Shown here piece after piece: positions 40,263 to 49,334 of a stretch of 64,000 bases of DNA (positions are counted from its first letter, which is position 1; each line of letters begins with the position of its first letter). Under the pieces are notes generated by a model. That model saw only the letters and a program-made list of their open reading frames with translations. It was not told the origin of the DNA and did no database searches. This DNA comes from an uncultured Clostridia bacterium (lineage in GTDB: Bacteria; Bacillota; Clostridia; Oscillospirales; CAG-272), in assembly GCA_947631765.1 (NCBI GenBank), contig CANRMP010000002.1, positions 62,001 to 126,000 of the forward strand. The letters run 5' to 3'. The position numbers were made by a program, and so were the translations under genes.

Positions 40263-42722
40263 TCAGTTTGGATTTACGTCAATTGAAATGCCGAGTTTAT
40301 TGCTTTCAAAACTTGAAAACTCGGTATAGAGCAGAGACAAAAGCTCTCTTGTCCTGCCGCTGTTTCTGCATTTGAAAATATATTTCATTCTGTATGTGTT
40401 ATTTACGCGGTATACCGGAGCCTCAAACGGACCGAACACCACTAAAGAAACGTCCTTGTAATCTCCCTTTAGCAGGGCAGAAAGCCTTGCTGCAAAGTCG
40501 CCGAGCAGATTTTTAAAGACCGCCTCCTCGGTCGAGGAAAAGGTGAAATGCACCATATCGCAAAAAGGAGGAAAGACGAAATTTTTTCTTATCGCTATTT
40601 CATTTTTATAAAAATCCTCGTAATTCTGCGCCGCGGCAAGCTTTATAACAGGATGCTCGGGATTATAAGTCTGAATTATGGCAATACCCGCCTTATCGCC
40701 TCTTCCCGCTCTGCCCACAACCTGAGTAATCAGTGAAAAGGTGCGTTCGTTTGCCCTGTAATCGTCAAGATACAAGGAGGCGTCCGCAAGCAGTACGCCC
40801 ACAAGAGTAACTCCCGGAAAGTCGTGACCTTTAGACACCATTTGCGTGCCGACAAGCAGTTTTGCCTCGCCCTTTCTGAACTTTTCAAGCATTTTGTCGA
40901 TCGAGTGACGGCTTGATGCGGTATCGGCGTCCATGCGAATTGTCGGAACGTCGTTAAAAAGAGTCGCTATATCATCCTCCGCCTTTTGCGTTCCAAAGCC
41001 CATATAATTCATATGCTCGTTTGCACATTCGGGACAAACGGCGGGCAGAGCCTTCCGATTTCCACAATAATGACATACAAGATATCCGCCCTTGGATTTT
41101 TTTCCGTATGAATGGTAGGTCATTGAAACGCTGCATTTTTCGCATTTTTGAACAAATCCGCAAAGAGGGCAGGAAATATAATTGTTGTATCCGCGCCTGT
41201 TGACAAAAAGAATTGCCTGGTCATTGTTTGCAATTGTTTTTTTCAGGGCGTCCTGCATGATGCTCCCCACCGCCGAGGTATTGTTTTGCATGGCGTCTAT
41301 TCTCATGTCGCTTATAATTGTCTGCGGGAGCTTTGCGTTGTTAAATCTTTCGGTAAGCTTAATCAGCTTGTAATAACCCTTTTCGGCTTTATAAAAACTG
41401 TCAATTGAGGGAGTTGCGGAGCAAAGCAGCATAAGCGAATTTGTGTGCGCGCATCTGTACCTTGCAATATCTCTGGCGTGATATTTTGGGTTTGACTCGG
41501 ATTTATAGGTATGCTCGTGCTCCTCGTCGATTACAATCATTCCGAGATTGTCAAAAGGCGCGAAAACAGCTGACCTTGTGCCGATACAGATACACGCCTC
41601 TCCCGAGCTGATTTTGCGCCAAGCGTCAAATCTTTCGCCGTCCGAAAGGGAAGAGTGGAGCAGGGCGACCTTGTCGCCGTAATATGAACAAAAGACAGCC
41701 ACCGCCTGAGGCGTGAGAGCAATTTCTGGAACAAGCATTATAACCTGTTTTCCGATAGAGAGCACCTTGTCGATAGCCTTTTTTATGACCATCGTTTTGC
41801 CGCTTCCGGTAATGCCGTAAAGCAGAGCGGCGTTTGGCTTTTCCTCGGCAATAAGGCTTTCGATTTCGGAATACGCCTCGTTTTGCATATTCGAAAGCTC
41901 AACGTCGTCCGAGGCTTGCCCGATTTTATAAGGCGTTCTTGAAAGCTCGCGGCTTTCTATTTCAATAATCCCTTTGTCGGCAAGACTTTTTACCGTCGAA
42001 GCGCCTATCGACAAAACCTCGGAAAGCTCGGTCGTTGTGACGCTCCCGTGGTCGATAAGATATCTTACAAGCGCTATTTGCTTTAGTCCGTGCAGCTTTT
42101 TGTCTTTTATCAGCTCATATGCGCCGTCATTGTCATACAGCAGATGAATATACTTTACCTGCTTTATGTTTCTTTCCGAGGCGCCGACATTTTTCTTTAA
42201 GTACCCGAGCTCGACAAGACCGGAAAGTATGGGAGTTACCTCCTTGCCGAACTTTTTAATAAGGCTCTCGGCGCTCATAACTCCGGCGCTTGCCACGGCA
42301 TCATACACGACAAGCGCTTTTACACTTACTTTTTGCCTCTCGTCGCTAAACGAAAGCGCGGTATAGGTCTCTTGAATTTTTGAAAAAAAAGCGGAGGGAA
42401 CAATACATTTTACAACGTCGCCGAAGGAGCAGAAACAATGCCGCTTTGTAAAATCGCAAAGTCCCATAAGCTCTTCGCTCAGCGTAAAATCGGGATCTAC
42501 GGAAAATATGGGCTTTAGTTTAAGCTGTAACTCGTCTATGTCCTCACTTCTTTGCGAATATACAACAGCGTACGATTTTCTGTTTGATCTGCCGAAAGGA
42601 ACATTTACGATTGAGCCTCTGACTATTTTATCGACAAGGTCGTGAGGTATGTAGTATTCATACACGCAATCCGCCCTGTACGGTACGCCGATAATGTGAA
42701 GACCGGCAATATTATACTGCAT
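40263..42722 (-). CDS. priA: Primosomal protein N' (replication restart helicase PriA)
   Basis: About 819 residues. Restarts stalled replication forks. The start ATG 42722 (MQYNIAG) has AAAGGA 6 bp upstream. An N-terminal DNA-binding region (3'BD and winged helix, with ELSEVLSIGASTVKSLADKGI) is followed by helicase motifs: Walker A LYGITGSGKT, Walker B VIDEEHEHTYKS, and SATPS. Zinc-binding Cys clusters are CPLCGFVQKCEKC and CHYCGNRKALPAVCPEC. Motifs V/VI are LVGTQMVSKGHDFPGV and QVVGRAGRGDKAG. Complete and of usual length. Confidence 0.96.
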   Translation of the reverse strand: MQYNIAGLHIIGVPYRADCVYEYYIPHDLVDKIVRGSIVNVPFGRSNRKSYAVVYSQRSEDIDELQLKLKPIFSVDPDFTLSEELMGLCDFTKRHCFCSFGDVVKCIVPSAFFSKIQETYTALSFSDERQKVSVKALVVYDAVASAGVMSAESLIKKFGKEVTPILSGLVELGYLKKNVGASERNIKQVKYIHLLYDNDGAYELIKDKKLHGLKQIALVRYLIDHGSVTTTELSEVLSIGASTVKSLADKGIIEIESRELSRTPYKIGQASDDVELSNMQNEAYSEIESLIAEEKPNAALLYGITGSGKTMVIKKAIDKVLSIGKQVIMLVPEIALTPQAVAVFCSYYGDKVALLHSSLSDGERFDAWRKISSGEACICIGTRSAVFAPFDNLGMIVIDEEHEHTYKSESNPKYHARDIARYRCAHTNSLMLLCSATPSIDSFYKAEKGYYKLIKLTERFNNAKLPQTIISDMRIDAMQNNTSAVGSIMQDALKKTIANNDQAILFVNRRGYNNYISCPLCGFVQKCEKCSVSMTYHSYGKKSKGGYLVCHYCGNRKALPAVCPECANEHMNYMGFGTQKAEDDIATLFNDVPTIRMDADTASSRHSIDKMLEKFRKGEAKLLVGTQMVSKGHDFPGVTLVGVLLADASLYLDDYRANERTFSLITQVVGRAGRGDKAGIAIIQTYNPEHPVIKLAAAQNYEDFYKNEIAIRKNFVFPPFCDMVHFTFSSTEEAVFKNLLGDFAARLSALLKGDYKDVSLVVFGPFEAPVYRVNNTYRMKYIFKCRNSGRTRELLSLLYTEFSSFESNKLGISIDVNPN

Positions 42723-42787
42723 AGCTTTTCCTTTCAAATCAAATGCGACGAAAAAGGGGAGCGCTCTTTCCCCCTTCGTTTCTTTGT

Positions 42788-43081
42788 TTAATCTTTGTCT
42801 TCTTTTATTGTTCCGTCAAGCTCGGGCGCGTTTTTAATGATATATTCATTGTTTTTGAGGCGCATCAGAGCGACCTTAACCGCCTTTTCATCGCGGCAGT
42901 CCTTGTCGATAAGCGCAAAAAGCGGCTTGTCGGTCTCCTTGTTTGCAATAAGCTCTTCTGCGCATTCGCGCTGGGCGACATATTCGTCAGTAACCATTTT
43001 TGCGCCCTTTGCCGCGGCAATAACAAGGGTATAGCGGTTGTATTTTCCTTTTGAAAGCTCACTTATGGTAGGTTTAATCAT
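42788..43081 (-). CDS. rpoZ: RNA polymerase omega subunit
   Basis: 97 residues. Small subunit that folds around the beta' C-terminus. Seen: KPTISELSKGKYNRYTLVIAAAKGAKMV (matching the usual RYSLVIATAKRARQI) and a helix with KAVKVALMRLKNNEY, with an acidic tail. Size, sequence and position next to gmk and priA make this secure, though it is divergent at the N-terminus. Confidence 0.9.
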   Translation of the reverse strand: MIKPTISELSKGKYNRYTLVIAAAKGAKMVTDEYVAQRECAEELIANKETDKPLFALIDKDCRDEKAVKVALMRLKNNEYIIKNAPELDGTIKEDKD

Positions 43082-43101
43082 CTTTATAAATCCTTTCTAA
43101 A

Positions 43102-43725
43102 TCAATTTTGCAAAAATTCTTGCGGTATATGAAGATTTCGAATTATTTTGTGCTTTTCCGAATCGGCTATTGAGGTTATGGAGAGCGCCGCCTCGTCAGC
43201 CAAAGCGTCGTCAACGATAACCACATAGTCAAAATCACGATAGTATTCAAGTGCTCGCTCAGTATCATGAGGAGTATTTTCGACCTCTTCCGCCGGGGGA
43301 GCAGTCTCGGGCGACCTGCCGCCCTCGTCTAAATAGGAGCTGTCGGGGGGAAGAAGCAGAACAAGTACTGCGTCGGGGTAAAGCGCCTTGACGTTTGAAG
43401 CGCTGTTTACACTTACATCAAGAATGACGTTTATCCCGTCCTCGAGCTGAGCGATAATATTTTTAAGCGGCGTTCCGTAGTAATTGCCGTGACGGTAAGT
43501 GTACTCAAGCATTTCGCCGTCCTCAACAAGCTTTAAAAATTCATCGGCGCTTACAAAGTTATAATCAACGCCGTCGATTTCACCGTCTTTCGGCTCTCTT
43601 GTGGTATATGACACCGAAAGGGAATAATTGTCCGAACGTGCGAGAATTTCATTGATTACCGTGGCTTTCTCGGTGCCAAAGGGATCGGAAAGCACAATAA
43701 GTAATCCTTTTTCGTTTATGTTCAT
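43102..43725 (-). CDS. Guanylate kinase-like protein with degraded active site
   Basis: 207 residues, the length and locus of gmk (between remA and rpoZ). The GMP-binding domain is recognisable: SVSYTTREPKDGEIDGVDYNFVSADEFLKLVEDGEMLEYTYRHGNYYG keeps the first Arg, the Tyr/Glu and NYYG. The ATP loop is abnormal: family SGPSGxGKST appears as SDPFGTEKAT (residues 13–22), losing both key glycines though keeping Lys20. The second GMP-binding Arg is Lys, the LDIDxQG segment reads LDVSVNS, and the Arg-rich lid is replaced by an acidic, Pro-rich stretch (EGGRSPETAPPAEEVENTPHD). I infer an inactive or repurposed kinase, unless the protein tolerates these changes. A second, intact gmk would be expected elsewhere. 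Confidence 0.82.
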   Translation of the reverse strand: MNINEKGLLIVLSDPFGTEKATVINEILARSDNYSLSVSYTTREPKDGEIDGVDYNFVSADEFLKLVEDGEMLEYTYRHGNYYGTPLKNIIAQLEDGINVILDVSVNSASNVKALYPDAVLVLLLPPDSSYLDEGGRSPETAPPAEEVENTPHDTERALEYYRDFDYVVIVDDALADEAALSITSIADSEKHKIIRNLHIPQEFLQN

Positions 43726-43754
43726 GATATATTTTATAGTTCTCCTTTTGGCAT

Positions 43755-44033
43755 TTATTCACTTTTTGTTTCCGATAATTCAAATGATGCGTCATCATCC
43801 GCTTCATTCAGTCTTTGATTAATGATATCGGTATCAAGTGAAGAAAGTATAATATGCCCGCTGTCGGTAATTATAACCGACTGCGTCTTTTTGCCGCAGG
43901 ACACGTCAATAACGTTTCCCGCTTCCTTTGAATCCTGAATCAAACGCCGTATCGGTGCAGAATCGGGAAGCGCCACAGCAATTATACGGGAGGCGGAAAC
44001 CAAATTGCCAAATCCCACGTTTATAAATTTCAT
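43755..44033 (-). CDS. remA: Extracellular matrix regulator RemA family (DUF370)
   Basis: 92 residues. In Bacillus RemA is a DNA-binding activator of matrix and osmoprotection genes. Seen: MKFINVGFGNLVSASRIIAVALPDSAPIRRLI and AGNVIDVSCGKKTQSVIITDSGHIILS, the standard family sequence. The acidic tail (NEADDDASFELSETKSE) is variable. Located yicC–remA–gmk as in other Firmicutes. Its targets in this organism are unknown. Confidence 0.93.
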   Translation of the reverse strand: MKFINVGFGNLVSASRIIAVALPDSAPIRRLIQDSKEAGNVIDVSCGKKTQSVIITDSGHIILSSLDTDIINQRLNEADDDASFELSETKSE

Positions 44034-44053
44034 CTTTTCTCCTTTGCTCGCTT

Positions 44054-44935
44054 TTATTCGATGTTCTGAATCTGTTCGCGGATCTTTTCAAGCTCGCATT
44101 TTATATCGACTACAATATGGGCAATGTCCGCGTCCGAACACTTTGAACCTATGGTGTTAGCCTCACGGTTCATTTCCTGAAGCAGAAAATCAAGCTTTCT
44201 GCCTATCGGTTCACTTTCTTCGAATATCTTTTCAAAGCTTTCAAAGTGAGAGTTCAGTCTTACGATTTCCTCGTCTATTGCTACCTTATCCGCATATATC
44301 GCGCACTCGGTGAGAACTCTTTGCTCGTCAAAGACTATGCTGTTGTTATTTAGAATATTATGAAGCCTTGTCTCGAATTTTTCCCTGTATGAGGCAACGC
44401 ATTTGTCGCTTTGTTCCCTTATTTTGTCAACAAGCGCTTTGACATGGTTCTCTTTTGCAAGAAGATCACGCTTTAGGTTTTGACCTTCCGCCAGCCTCAT
44501 CTCGTCAAAGCGGTCAAACGCTTCGTCAATATATGGGAGCACAAAGCTCCAAATCGCCTCAATATCCTCCTCCGGGCGAACAGAAACGAAAAGATTGCTG
44601 TTATTCGCAACCGACATCACGGTTATATCGTCCGCAAGGGAAAATTCATCTCTAAGCTCATGTAGAGCCTTGATATAGCTTTCGGCATACGCACGGTCAA
44701 GAATCACCTCGCCGACGCTTTCAAGTACCTCAATTCCAAGATAAATATCCACTTTGCCCCGACTCACTCTGTCTTTTACATAAGCTCTTAGCTTATCTTC
44801 AAGAAAGGTAAATCCCCGTGATATTTTTATCTGAGGATCAAGATATCTGCCGTTGACGCTCTTTATCTCAACCGTTATCGTTTGTCCGTTTGCTTTGGCG
44901 CTTGAGCGCCCGTAAGCAGTCATGCTTTTTGCCAT
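44054..44935 (-). CDS. yicC: YicC/YloC family endoribonuclease
   Basis: 293 residues from ATG 44935 (MAKSMTAYGRS), with GGAG 7 bp upstream; the open frame extending further is in the 5' leader. The N-terminal half has the family start SMTAYGRSSAKANGQTITVEIKSVNGRYLD and the C-terminal half ends with the DUF1732 signature KLDFLLQEMNREANTIGSKCSD. E. coli YicC was reported to be an endoribonuclease. The central coiled region is long and charged. First gene of the operon running down to rsmB. Confidence 0.93.
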   Translation of the reverse strand: MAKSMTAYGRSSAKANGQTITVEIKSVNGRYLDPQIKISRGFTFLEDKLRAYVKDRVSRGKVDIYLGIEVLESVGEVILDRAYAESYIKALHELRDEFSLADDITVMSVANNSNLFVSVRPEEDIEAIWSFVLPYIDEAFDRFDEMRLAEGQNLKRDLLAKENHVKALVDKIREQSDKCVASYREKFETRLHNILNNNSIVFDEQRVLTECAIYADKVAIDEEIVRLNSHFESFEKIFEESEPIGRKLDFLLQEMNREANTIGSKCSDADIAHIVVDIKCELEKIREQIQNIE

Positions 44936-45015
44936 ATATAACTCCGATATAAAAAAATATACACTAAATTCACAAAATACACATAATAAGTTCAGGCACA
45001 AATACCCTCATATTA

Positions 45016-45044
45016 ATTTTACATTAAGTGACATCGCTTGTCAA
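45016..45044 (-). promoter_or_regulatory. Promoter of the yicC–rsmB operon
   Basis: On the minus strand TTGACA (45039–45044), 17-bp spacer, TAAAAT (45016–45021), about 80 bp upstream of yicC. Eight genes follow with gaps of 40 bp or less (one of 65 bp). Confidence 0.82.
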
Positions 45045-45148
45045 TAAGATAAGCTAATTTTTATTCATTATTATAAGAATTTTTGACATGTGTAAAATGC
45101 TTGCGGGTTGAAAAACAGGAGACGTTTTATAAAATAATAATAGCGATT

Positions 45149-45182
45149 AAAAAACCGCAAGGGACCGAAAAGACGGTCCCTT
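45149..45182 (-). terminator. Terminator after leuS
   Basis: Arms AAGGGACCG and CGGTCCCTT (45159–45167, 45174–45182) with a 6-base loop. On the minus strand, six T (45149–45154) follow after a short GC-containing stretch. It ends the long infC–leuS side of the right arm. Confidence 0.82.
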
Positions 45183-45186
45183 GATG

Positions 45187-47589
45187 TTATTTTACAACGA
45201 TATTTACAAGCTTGCCCGGGACGCATATCTCTTTAACGATTGTTTTTCCCTCAATATACGGGCGTATTCTGTCAAGCTTCCTTGCGGCGTCAATCAGCTC
45301 CTCCTTGGAGATGTCCGCCGGTACGGTGAGCGTGCCTCTGAACTTTCCGCATACCTGAACCGCGACCTCGACTAAATCGTCAATTGTCTTTTTCTCGTCG
45401 TACTCAGGCCACTTTGCAAGCGACAAAAAGTCGCTGTATCCGAGTTTTTCGTGTATTTCCTCGGCAAGGTGAGGAGCGAAGGGGCAGAGCAGAGTAATAA
45501 AGGTGTTAAGCTCGTCTTCGGTCAGTGAACCGTGTTCGTATATGGTATTTAGCAGCGTCATCATTGCGGCGATTGCGGTGTTGAATTTGAGCGCTTCGAT
45601 ATCTTCTCCGACCTTTTTTATAGTCTTGTGGAAGCTGTTTTCAAGAGCGGGAGTCACACCCTTGCCCTTGGCGATGGCTGTGAGGTCGGCGACTCTTTCA
45701 AGAAAACGCTTGCAGCCCTTGACGCTCGATTCAGACCATGGCGCCGCAGAACCGTAGTCACCCATAAAGAGTATATAGGTTCGAAGCGTATCCGCGCCGT
45801 ACTCTCTTACAACGTCATTCGGGTCAACCACATTTCCGAGCGATTTGCTCATCTTGACTCCGTTGGCTCCGAGTATCATTCCCTGAGCGGTCCTCTTGGC
45901 GTACGGTTCGTCGCACGGCACCTTGCCGATGTCATAGAGGAATTTGTGCCAGAATCTCGAATAGATCATATGCCTTGTCACATGCTCCATTCCTCCGTTG
46001 TACCAGTCAACGGGCAGCCAATATTTCAGCTTTTCGGGGTCGGCGAATGCCTTGTCATTCTTCGGGTCGATATAGCGCAGGAAATACCATGATGAGCCCG
46101 CCCACTGAGGCATTGTGTCGGTTTCGCGCTTTGCGGGACCGCCGCATTTCGGGCACTTGCAGTTCACAAATGAATCTATTTTGGCAAGAGGACTTTCTCC
46201 TCCCTCTCCCGGCTCATAGTTTTTAACCTCGGGAAGCTTTAGAGGCAGCTCGGAATAGGGAAGGGGTACCATTTTGCATTTCGGACAGTGAACTATCGGA
46301 ATAGGCTCTCCCCAATATCTCTGACGGTTGAACGCCCAGTCCTTCATCTTGTACTGCACGCCCTTCTCGCCGATTCCTTTTTCCTCAAGATATTCAAGCA
46401 TTCTTTCTATGGAGGACTTTTTATTGGTGTAACCGTTGAGAAAATCGGAGTTTATCATTTCTCCGTCGCCGGTGTAAGCCTCTTTTGATATATCTCCGCC
46501 TTTAATTACCTGAATTATGTCAATGCCGAATTTTTTTGCAAATTCATAGTCGCGCTGGTCGTGAGCCGGAACCGCCATAATGGCGCCCGTTCCGTATCCC
46601 ATCATTACATAGTCGGAAATATAGACAGGTATTTCCTTGTTGTTAAGAGGATTTATAGCGGTGAGTCCTTCTATTTTGACACCGGTCTTGTCCTTGACAA
46701 GCTGTGTTCTCTCAAACTCGGTCTTCTTGGCGCACTCTTCTTTATAAGCATCAAGCTCAGATATGTTTTTAATAGTTGCCCTGTATTTTTCGATTATCGG
46801 ATGCTCGGGTGCAATGACCATAAAAGTCACACCGAAAAGGGTGTCGGGGCGAGTGGTGTAAATGCGAAGCTCTTCGTCGGCTTCCTTGATTTTGAAGTTC
46901 ACAAACGCGCCTGTGGATTTGCCGATCCAGTTCTCCTGCTGCATTTTTATGTTGGGGAGATAATCGACCTTATTAAGACCCTCAAGGAGCTTGTCGGCGT
47001 ACTTTGTTATTCTTAAATACCAGACGTCCTTTGATTTTTGAATTATGTCGCTGTGGCAGATATCGCATTTGCCCCCCTGCGAATCCTCGTTTGAAAGGAC
47101 GACTTTACAGCTCGGGCAATAGTTTACAAGCGCGGTATCGCGGAAAACAAGCCCGTGGTTAAACATTTCAAGGAAGATCCATTGAGTCCACTTGTAGTAA
47201 TTTTCATCTGTGGTGTCGATAACTCTATTCCAATCGAACGAAAAGCCCACGCGTTTTAACTGGTCTGTGAATTTTGCAATGTTGTCGTCGGTGACCTTGC
47301 GGGGGTGAACGCCGGTTTTTATCGCGGTGTTTTCCGTGGGAAGTCCGAAGGCGTCAAAGCCTATCGGGAAAAGAACGTTATAACCCTGCATACGGCGCTT
47401 TCTCGATACCACCTCAAGACCGCTGTATGCTTTGATATGTCCGACGTGAAGTCCCGCTCCGCTGGGGTAGGGAAATTCAATCAATGAGTAAAATTTGGGT
47501 TTTGAAAAGTCGTCCTTTGCCGAAAATATGTCGGCGTCTGCCCATTTCTTCTGCCATTTGCTTTCAATACTGCCAAAGTCGTATTTCAT
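45187..47589 (-). CDS. leuS: Leucyl-tRNA synthetase
   Basis: 800 residues, class Ia. HIGH motif in FPYPSGAGLHVGHIKAY; zinc-type Cys in CPSCKVVLSNEDSQGGKCDIC; the CP1 editing domain (about 220–410) with TTRPDTLFGVTFMVIAPEHP and a GTGAIMAVPAHDQRDYEFA segment carrying the conserved editing Asp; KMSKS intact in NGVKMSKSLGNVVDP; C-terminal anticodon-binding and small domains end in VNIVVK. No T-box leader is seen in the 15-bp gap after rsfS, so it depends on upstream transcription. Confidence 0.96.
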   Translation of the reverse strand: MKYDFGSIESKWQKKWADADIFSAKDDFSKPKFYSLIEFPYPSGAGLHVGHIKAYSGLEVVSRKRRMQGYNVLFPIGFDAFGLPTENTAIKTGVHPRKVTDDNIAKFTDQLKRVGFSFDWNRVIDTTDENYYKWTQWIFLEMFNHGLVFRDTALVNYCPSCKVVLSNEDSQGGKCDICHSDIIQKSKDVWYLRITKYADKLLEGLNKVDYLPNIKMQQENWIGKSTGAFVNFKIKEADEELRIYTTRPDTLFGVTFMVIAPEHPIIEKYRATIKNISELDAYKEECAKKTEFERTQLVKDKTGVKIEGLTAINPLNNKEIPVYISDYVMMGYGTGAIMAVPAHDQRDYEFAKKFGIDIIQVIKGGDISKEAYTGDGEMINSDFLNGYTNKKSSIERMLEYLEEKGIGEKGVQYKMKDWAFNRQRYWGEPIPIVHCPKCKMVPLPYSELPLKLPEVKNYEPGEGGESPLAKIDSFVNCKCPKCGGPAKRETDTMPQWAGSSWYFLRYIDPKNDKAFADPEKLKYWLPVDWYNGGMEHVTRHMIYSRFWHKFLYDIGKVPCDEPYAKRTAQGMILGANGVKMSKSLGNVVDPNDVVREYGADTLRTYILFMGDYGSAAPWSESSVKGCKRFLERVADLTAIAKGKGVTPALENSFHKTIKKVGEDIEALKFNTAIAAMMTLLNTIYEHGSLTEDELNTFITLLCPFAPHLAEEIHEKLGYSDFLSLAKWPEYDEKKTIDDLVEVAVQVCGKFRGTLTVPADISKEELIDAARKLDRIRPYIEGKTIVKEICVPGKLVNIVVK

Positions 47590-47604
47590 GTCATGCCTCC
47601 GAGG

Positions 47605-48000
47605 TTAATTGTCTGTCAATATTCCGGAGATGTCAATATCACTTGTCTCTCCGTAAAGCTTTTCAAGCTTATAAAAATCACGGGAATCGCGGGAGAAAAT
47701 ATGAACCATGACAGGTCCGTAATCAAGTACAACCCATATTCCCTCATTGTATCCGTCAATATTCAATGCCGAAACGCCGCAAAGAGACATTTTGTACTCA
47801 ACCTCTCCCGCAAGCGCCTTTATCTGTGTATTCGACGAGCCGGTGCAAAGCACGATGTAGTCGGTAATTGACGACTGCCCTTCAACGTGAAGCAGCTTTA
47901 GCCCTTTGGCTTTGCGTTCGTCGAGAATTTTAATTATATTTTCCGCAATTTCATACGGCGTTTTTCCGCTCAGATCTTTTATGTTTGTGAGTTCTTCCAT
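47605..48000 (-). CDS. rsfS: Ribosomal silencing factor RsfS
   Basis: 131 residues. Binds ribosomal protein L14 and blocks subunit joining during starvation. Seen: KGLKLLHVEGQSSITDYIVLCTGSSNTQIKALAGEVEYKM and GYNEGIWVVLDYGPVMVHIFSRDSRDFYKLEKLYGE, the full family pattern (usual W.llDygdvvvHiF). The order nadD–yqeK–rsfS is conserved. A 100-bp gap separates it from yqeK; the LytR-type gene sometimes found there is absent. Confidence 0.95.
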   Translation of the reverse strand: MEELTNIKDLSGKTPYEIAENIIKILDERKAKGLKLLHVEGQSSITDYIVLCTGSSNTQIKALAGEVEYKMSLCGVSALNIDGYNEGIWVVLDYGPVMVHIFSRDSRDFYKLEKLYGETSDIDISGILTDN

Positions 48001-48103
48001 TTTTAAACGCTTATAAATTTAAGCTTTCCTTTCCGTGCGCGTACGGCGGGCGAATTTGCCGCACGACACTGATTTTTGGTTTTCAATTAAGATTATTATA
48101 GCA

Positions 48104-48727
48104 TTACTTTGAAGAATAATCAATAGTGCGCAAAAGATAATTTCTTGATTTTACGGTATCGGGGTGAATAACCGCATTTTCTTCTATCAGCTGTTTCAGT
48201 GTTAAGTCAAGTGAAAAAAGTATCGCGTCGTCAAGTGACCAAAAGCTTGATTTTCCTTTGCTCAGCGCGCCGTAAAAACGTTCTCTTACCTGTATGCAGT
48301 CGTCAAATTTTCTTGTCGGCTCGATATAGTCGGCAAGGTACAGCAGTTTTTCGCCGAGCGACATATTGGCTCTTCCTGTTGTGTGATAGCGGATATACCT
48401 GCAAATATTGCTTTTTACAAGGTCAGGATAATACTTTTTGGCGTACGCTTCGCCGGTTACGGCGTGAAGCGTTTTCGGGGAGAGAAGATTGTCTTTTTTT
48501 AGCGTTATTCCGAGCTCTTTTGCAAGGGCAATTTGTCCGTGTTTGTCATAGCCCTTTGTTATATCGTGCAAAAGCGCCGAGATTAAAAGGTCGTGCTTTT
48601 GATTTTTCGACAGCTTGAAAATATCCGCAAGCTTTGCACATTCCTCATAAACCGAAATGACGTGCAAATATCGGTAATTATCAAGCTTATTTTTTATTTC
48701 CTCTTTAAGAAATTCAAGGTCGTTCAT
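48104..48727 (-). CDS. yqeK: HD-domain hydrolase YqeK (symmetrical Ap4A hydrolase family)
   Basis: 207 residues from ATG 48727 (MNDLEFLKEE), with GGGTGA just upstream inside the end of nadD. HD-domain metal ligands: the N-terminal RYLHVISVYEECAKLA His, ALLHDITKG (HD pair), LHAVTGEAYAKKYY and the late YLADYIEPTRKF Asp. YqeK of Bacillus, Streptococcus and Staphylococcus hydrolyses diadenosine tetraphosphate to two ADP. Adjacent to nadD as usual, 4 bp apart. Confidence 0.93.
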   Translation of the reverse strand: MNDLEFLKEEIKNKLDNYRYLHVISVYEECAKLADIFKLSKNQKHDLLISALLHDITKGYDKHGQIALAKELGITLKKDNLLSPKTLHAVTGEAYAKKYYPDLVKSNICRYIRYHTTGRANMSLGEKLLYLADYIEPTRKFDDCIQVRERFYGALSKGKSSFWSLDDAILFSLDLTLKQLIEENAVIHPDTVKSRNYLLRTIDYSSK

Positions 48728-48731
48728 AATA

Positions 48732-49331
48732 TCACCCGTTTTCATAAAGTCTATGGCTATAGATATATTCTCGCACCTTTTCGGGTACAAGCGTTGAAAT
48801 ATCGCCCTTTGCTTTTATTGTCTGCCGCACGATGGTTGAGGAAATATCTAAAGGTTCGTGCTTTAAAATAATAACAGACGCCGAATATTTTTCACAAAGC
48901 AGGGCTTTTTCCCGCATTATTTCCGCGTCGCATTCGCTGTTTCGGCGGGTTAACACTATTGTAGAGAGCGCGCAGATAATATCCGGGCGGTACCAGTCCT
49001 TAAGAGTAAGAAACATATCGGTTCCACAGAGAAAAAAGAGCGAAATATCCTCTTTTTTCAAATAAGACAGGGTCTTTGCAGTGTAGCTCTTTTCACACCT
49101 GCTTATTTCATAATTCGAAACCTCGGTTTTGGGAATGTCAGAAAAGGCAAGACAAGCCATATTGTATCTTGCTATAGGGTCGTTGTCCTTTACCGTTTTG
49201 TGGGGCGGGATATTTGTTGGCATAACTATCAGGCTGTTTAGGTCGAGCTCGTCAATAAATGCCTTTGCCGCCTCCACATGCCCGTTGTGAGGAGGCGAGA
49301 AGGTCCCCCCGAATACACCGACTTTTTTCAT
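48732..49331 (-). CDS. nadD: Nicotinate-nucleotide adenylyltransferase
   Basis: 199 residues. Makes deamido-NAD from NaMN and ATP. The GGTFSPPHNGH motif (usual GGTFDPIHxGH) carries the HxGH pair, followed by IVMPTNIPPHK, FFLCGTDMFLTLKDWYRPDII (usual GxDxxxxxxxW), and a C-terminal ISSTIVRQTIKAKGDISTLVPEKVREYI (usual ISST.IR). Starts 3 bp after yhbY. Confidence 0.95.
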   Translation of the reverse strand: MKKVGVFGGTFSPPHNGHVEAAKAFIDELDLNSLIVMPTNIPPHKTVKDNDPIARYNMACLAFSDIPKTEVSNYEISRCEKSYTAKTLSYLKKEDISLFFLCGTDMFLTLKDWYRPDIICALSTIVLTRRNSECDAEIMREKALLCEKYSASVIILKHEPLDISSTIVRQTIKAKGDISTLVPEKVREYIYSHRLYENG

Positions 49332-49334
49332 TTT

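Noticed and set aside
45002..45186. Small gene between yicC and leuS
   Set aside because: The space is filled by the yicC operon promoter and the leuS terminator; no frame with a binding site fits.
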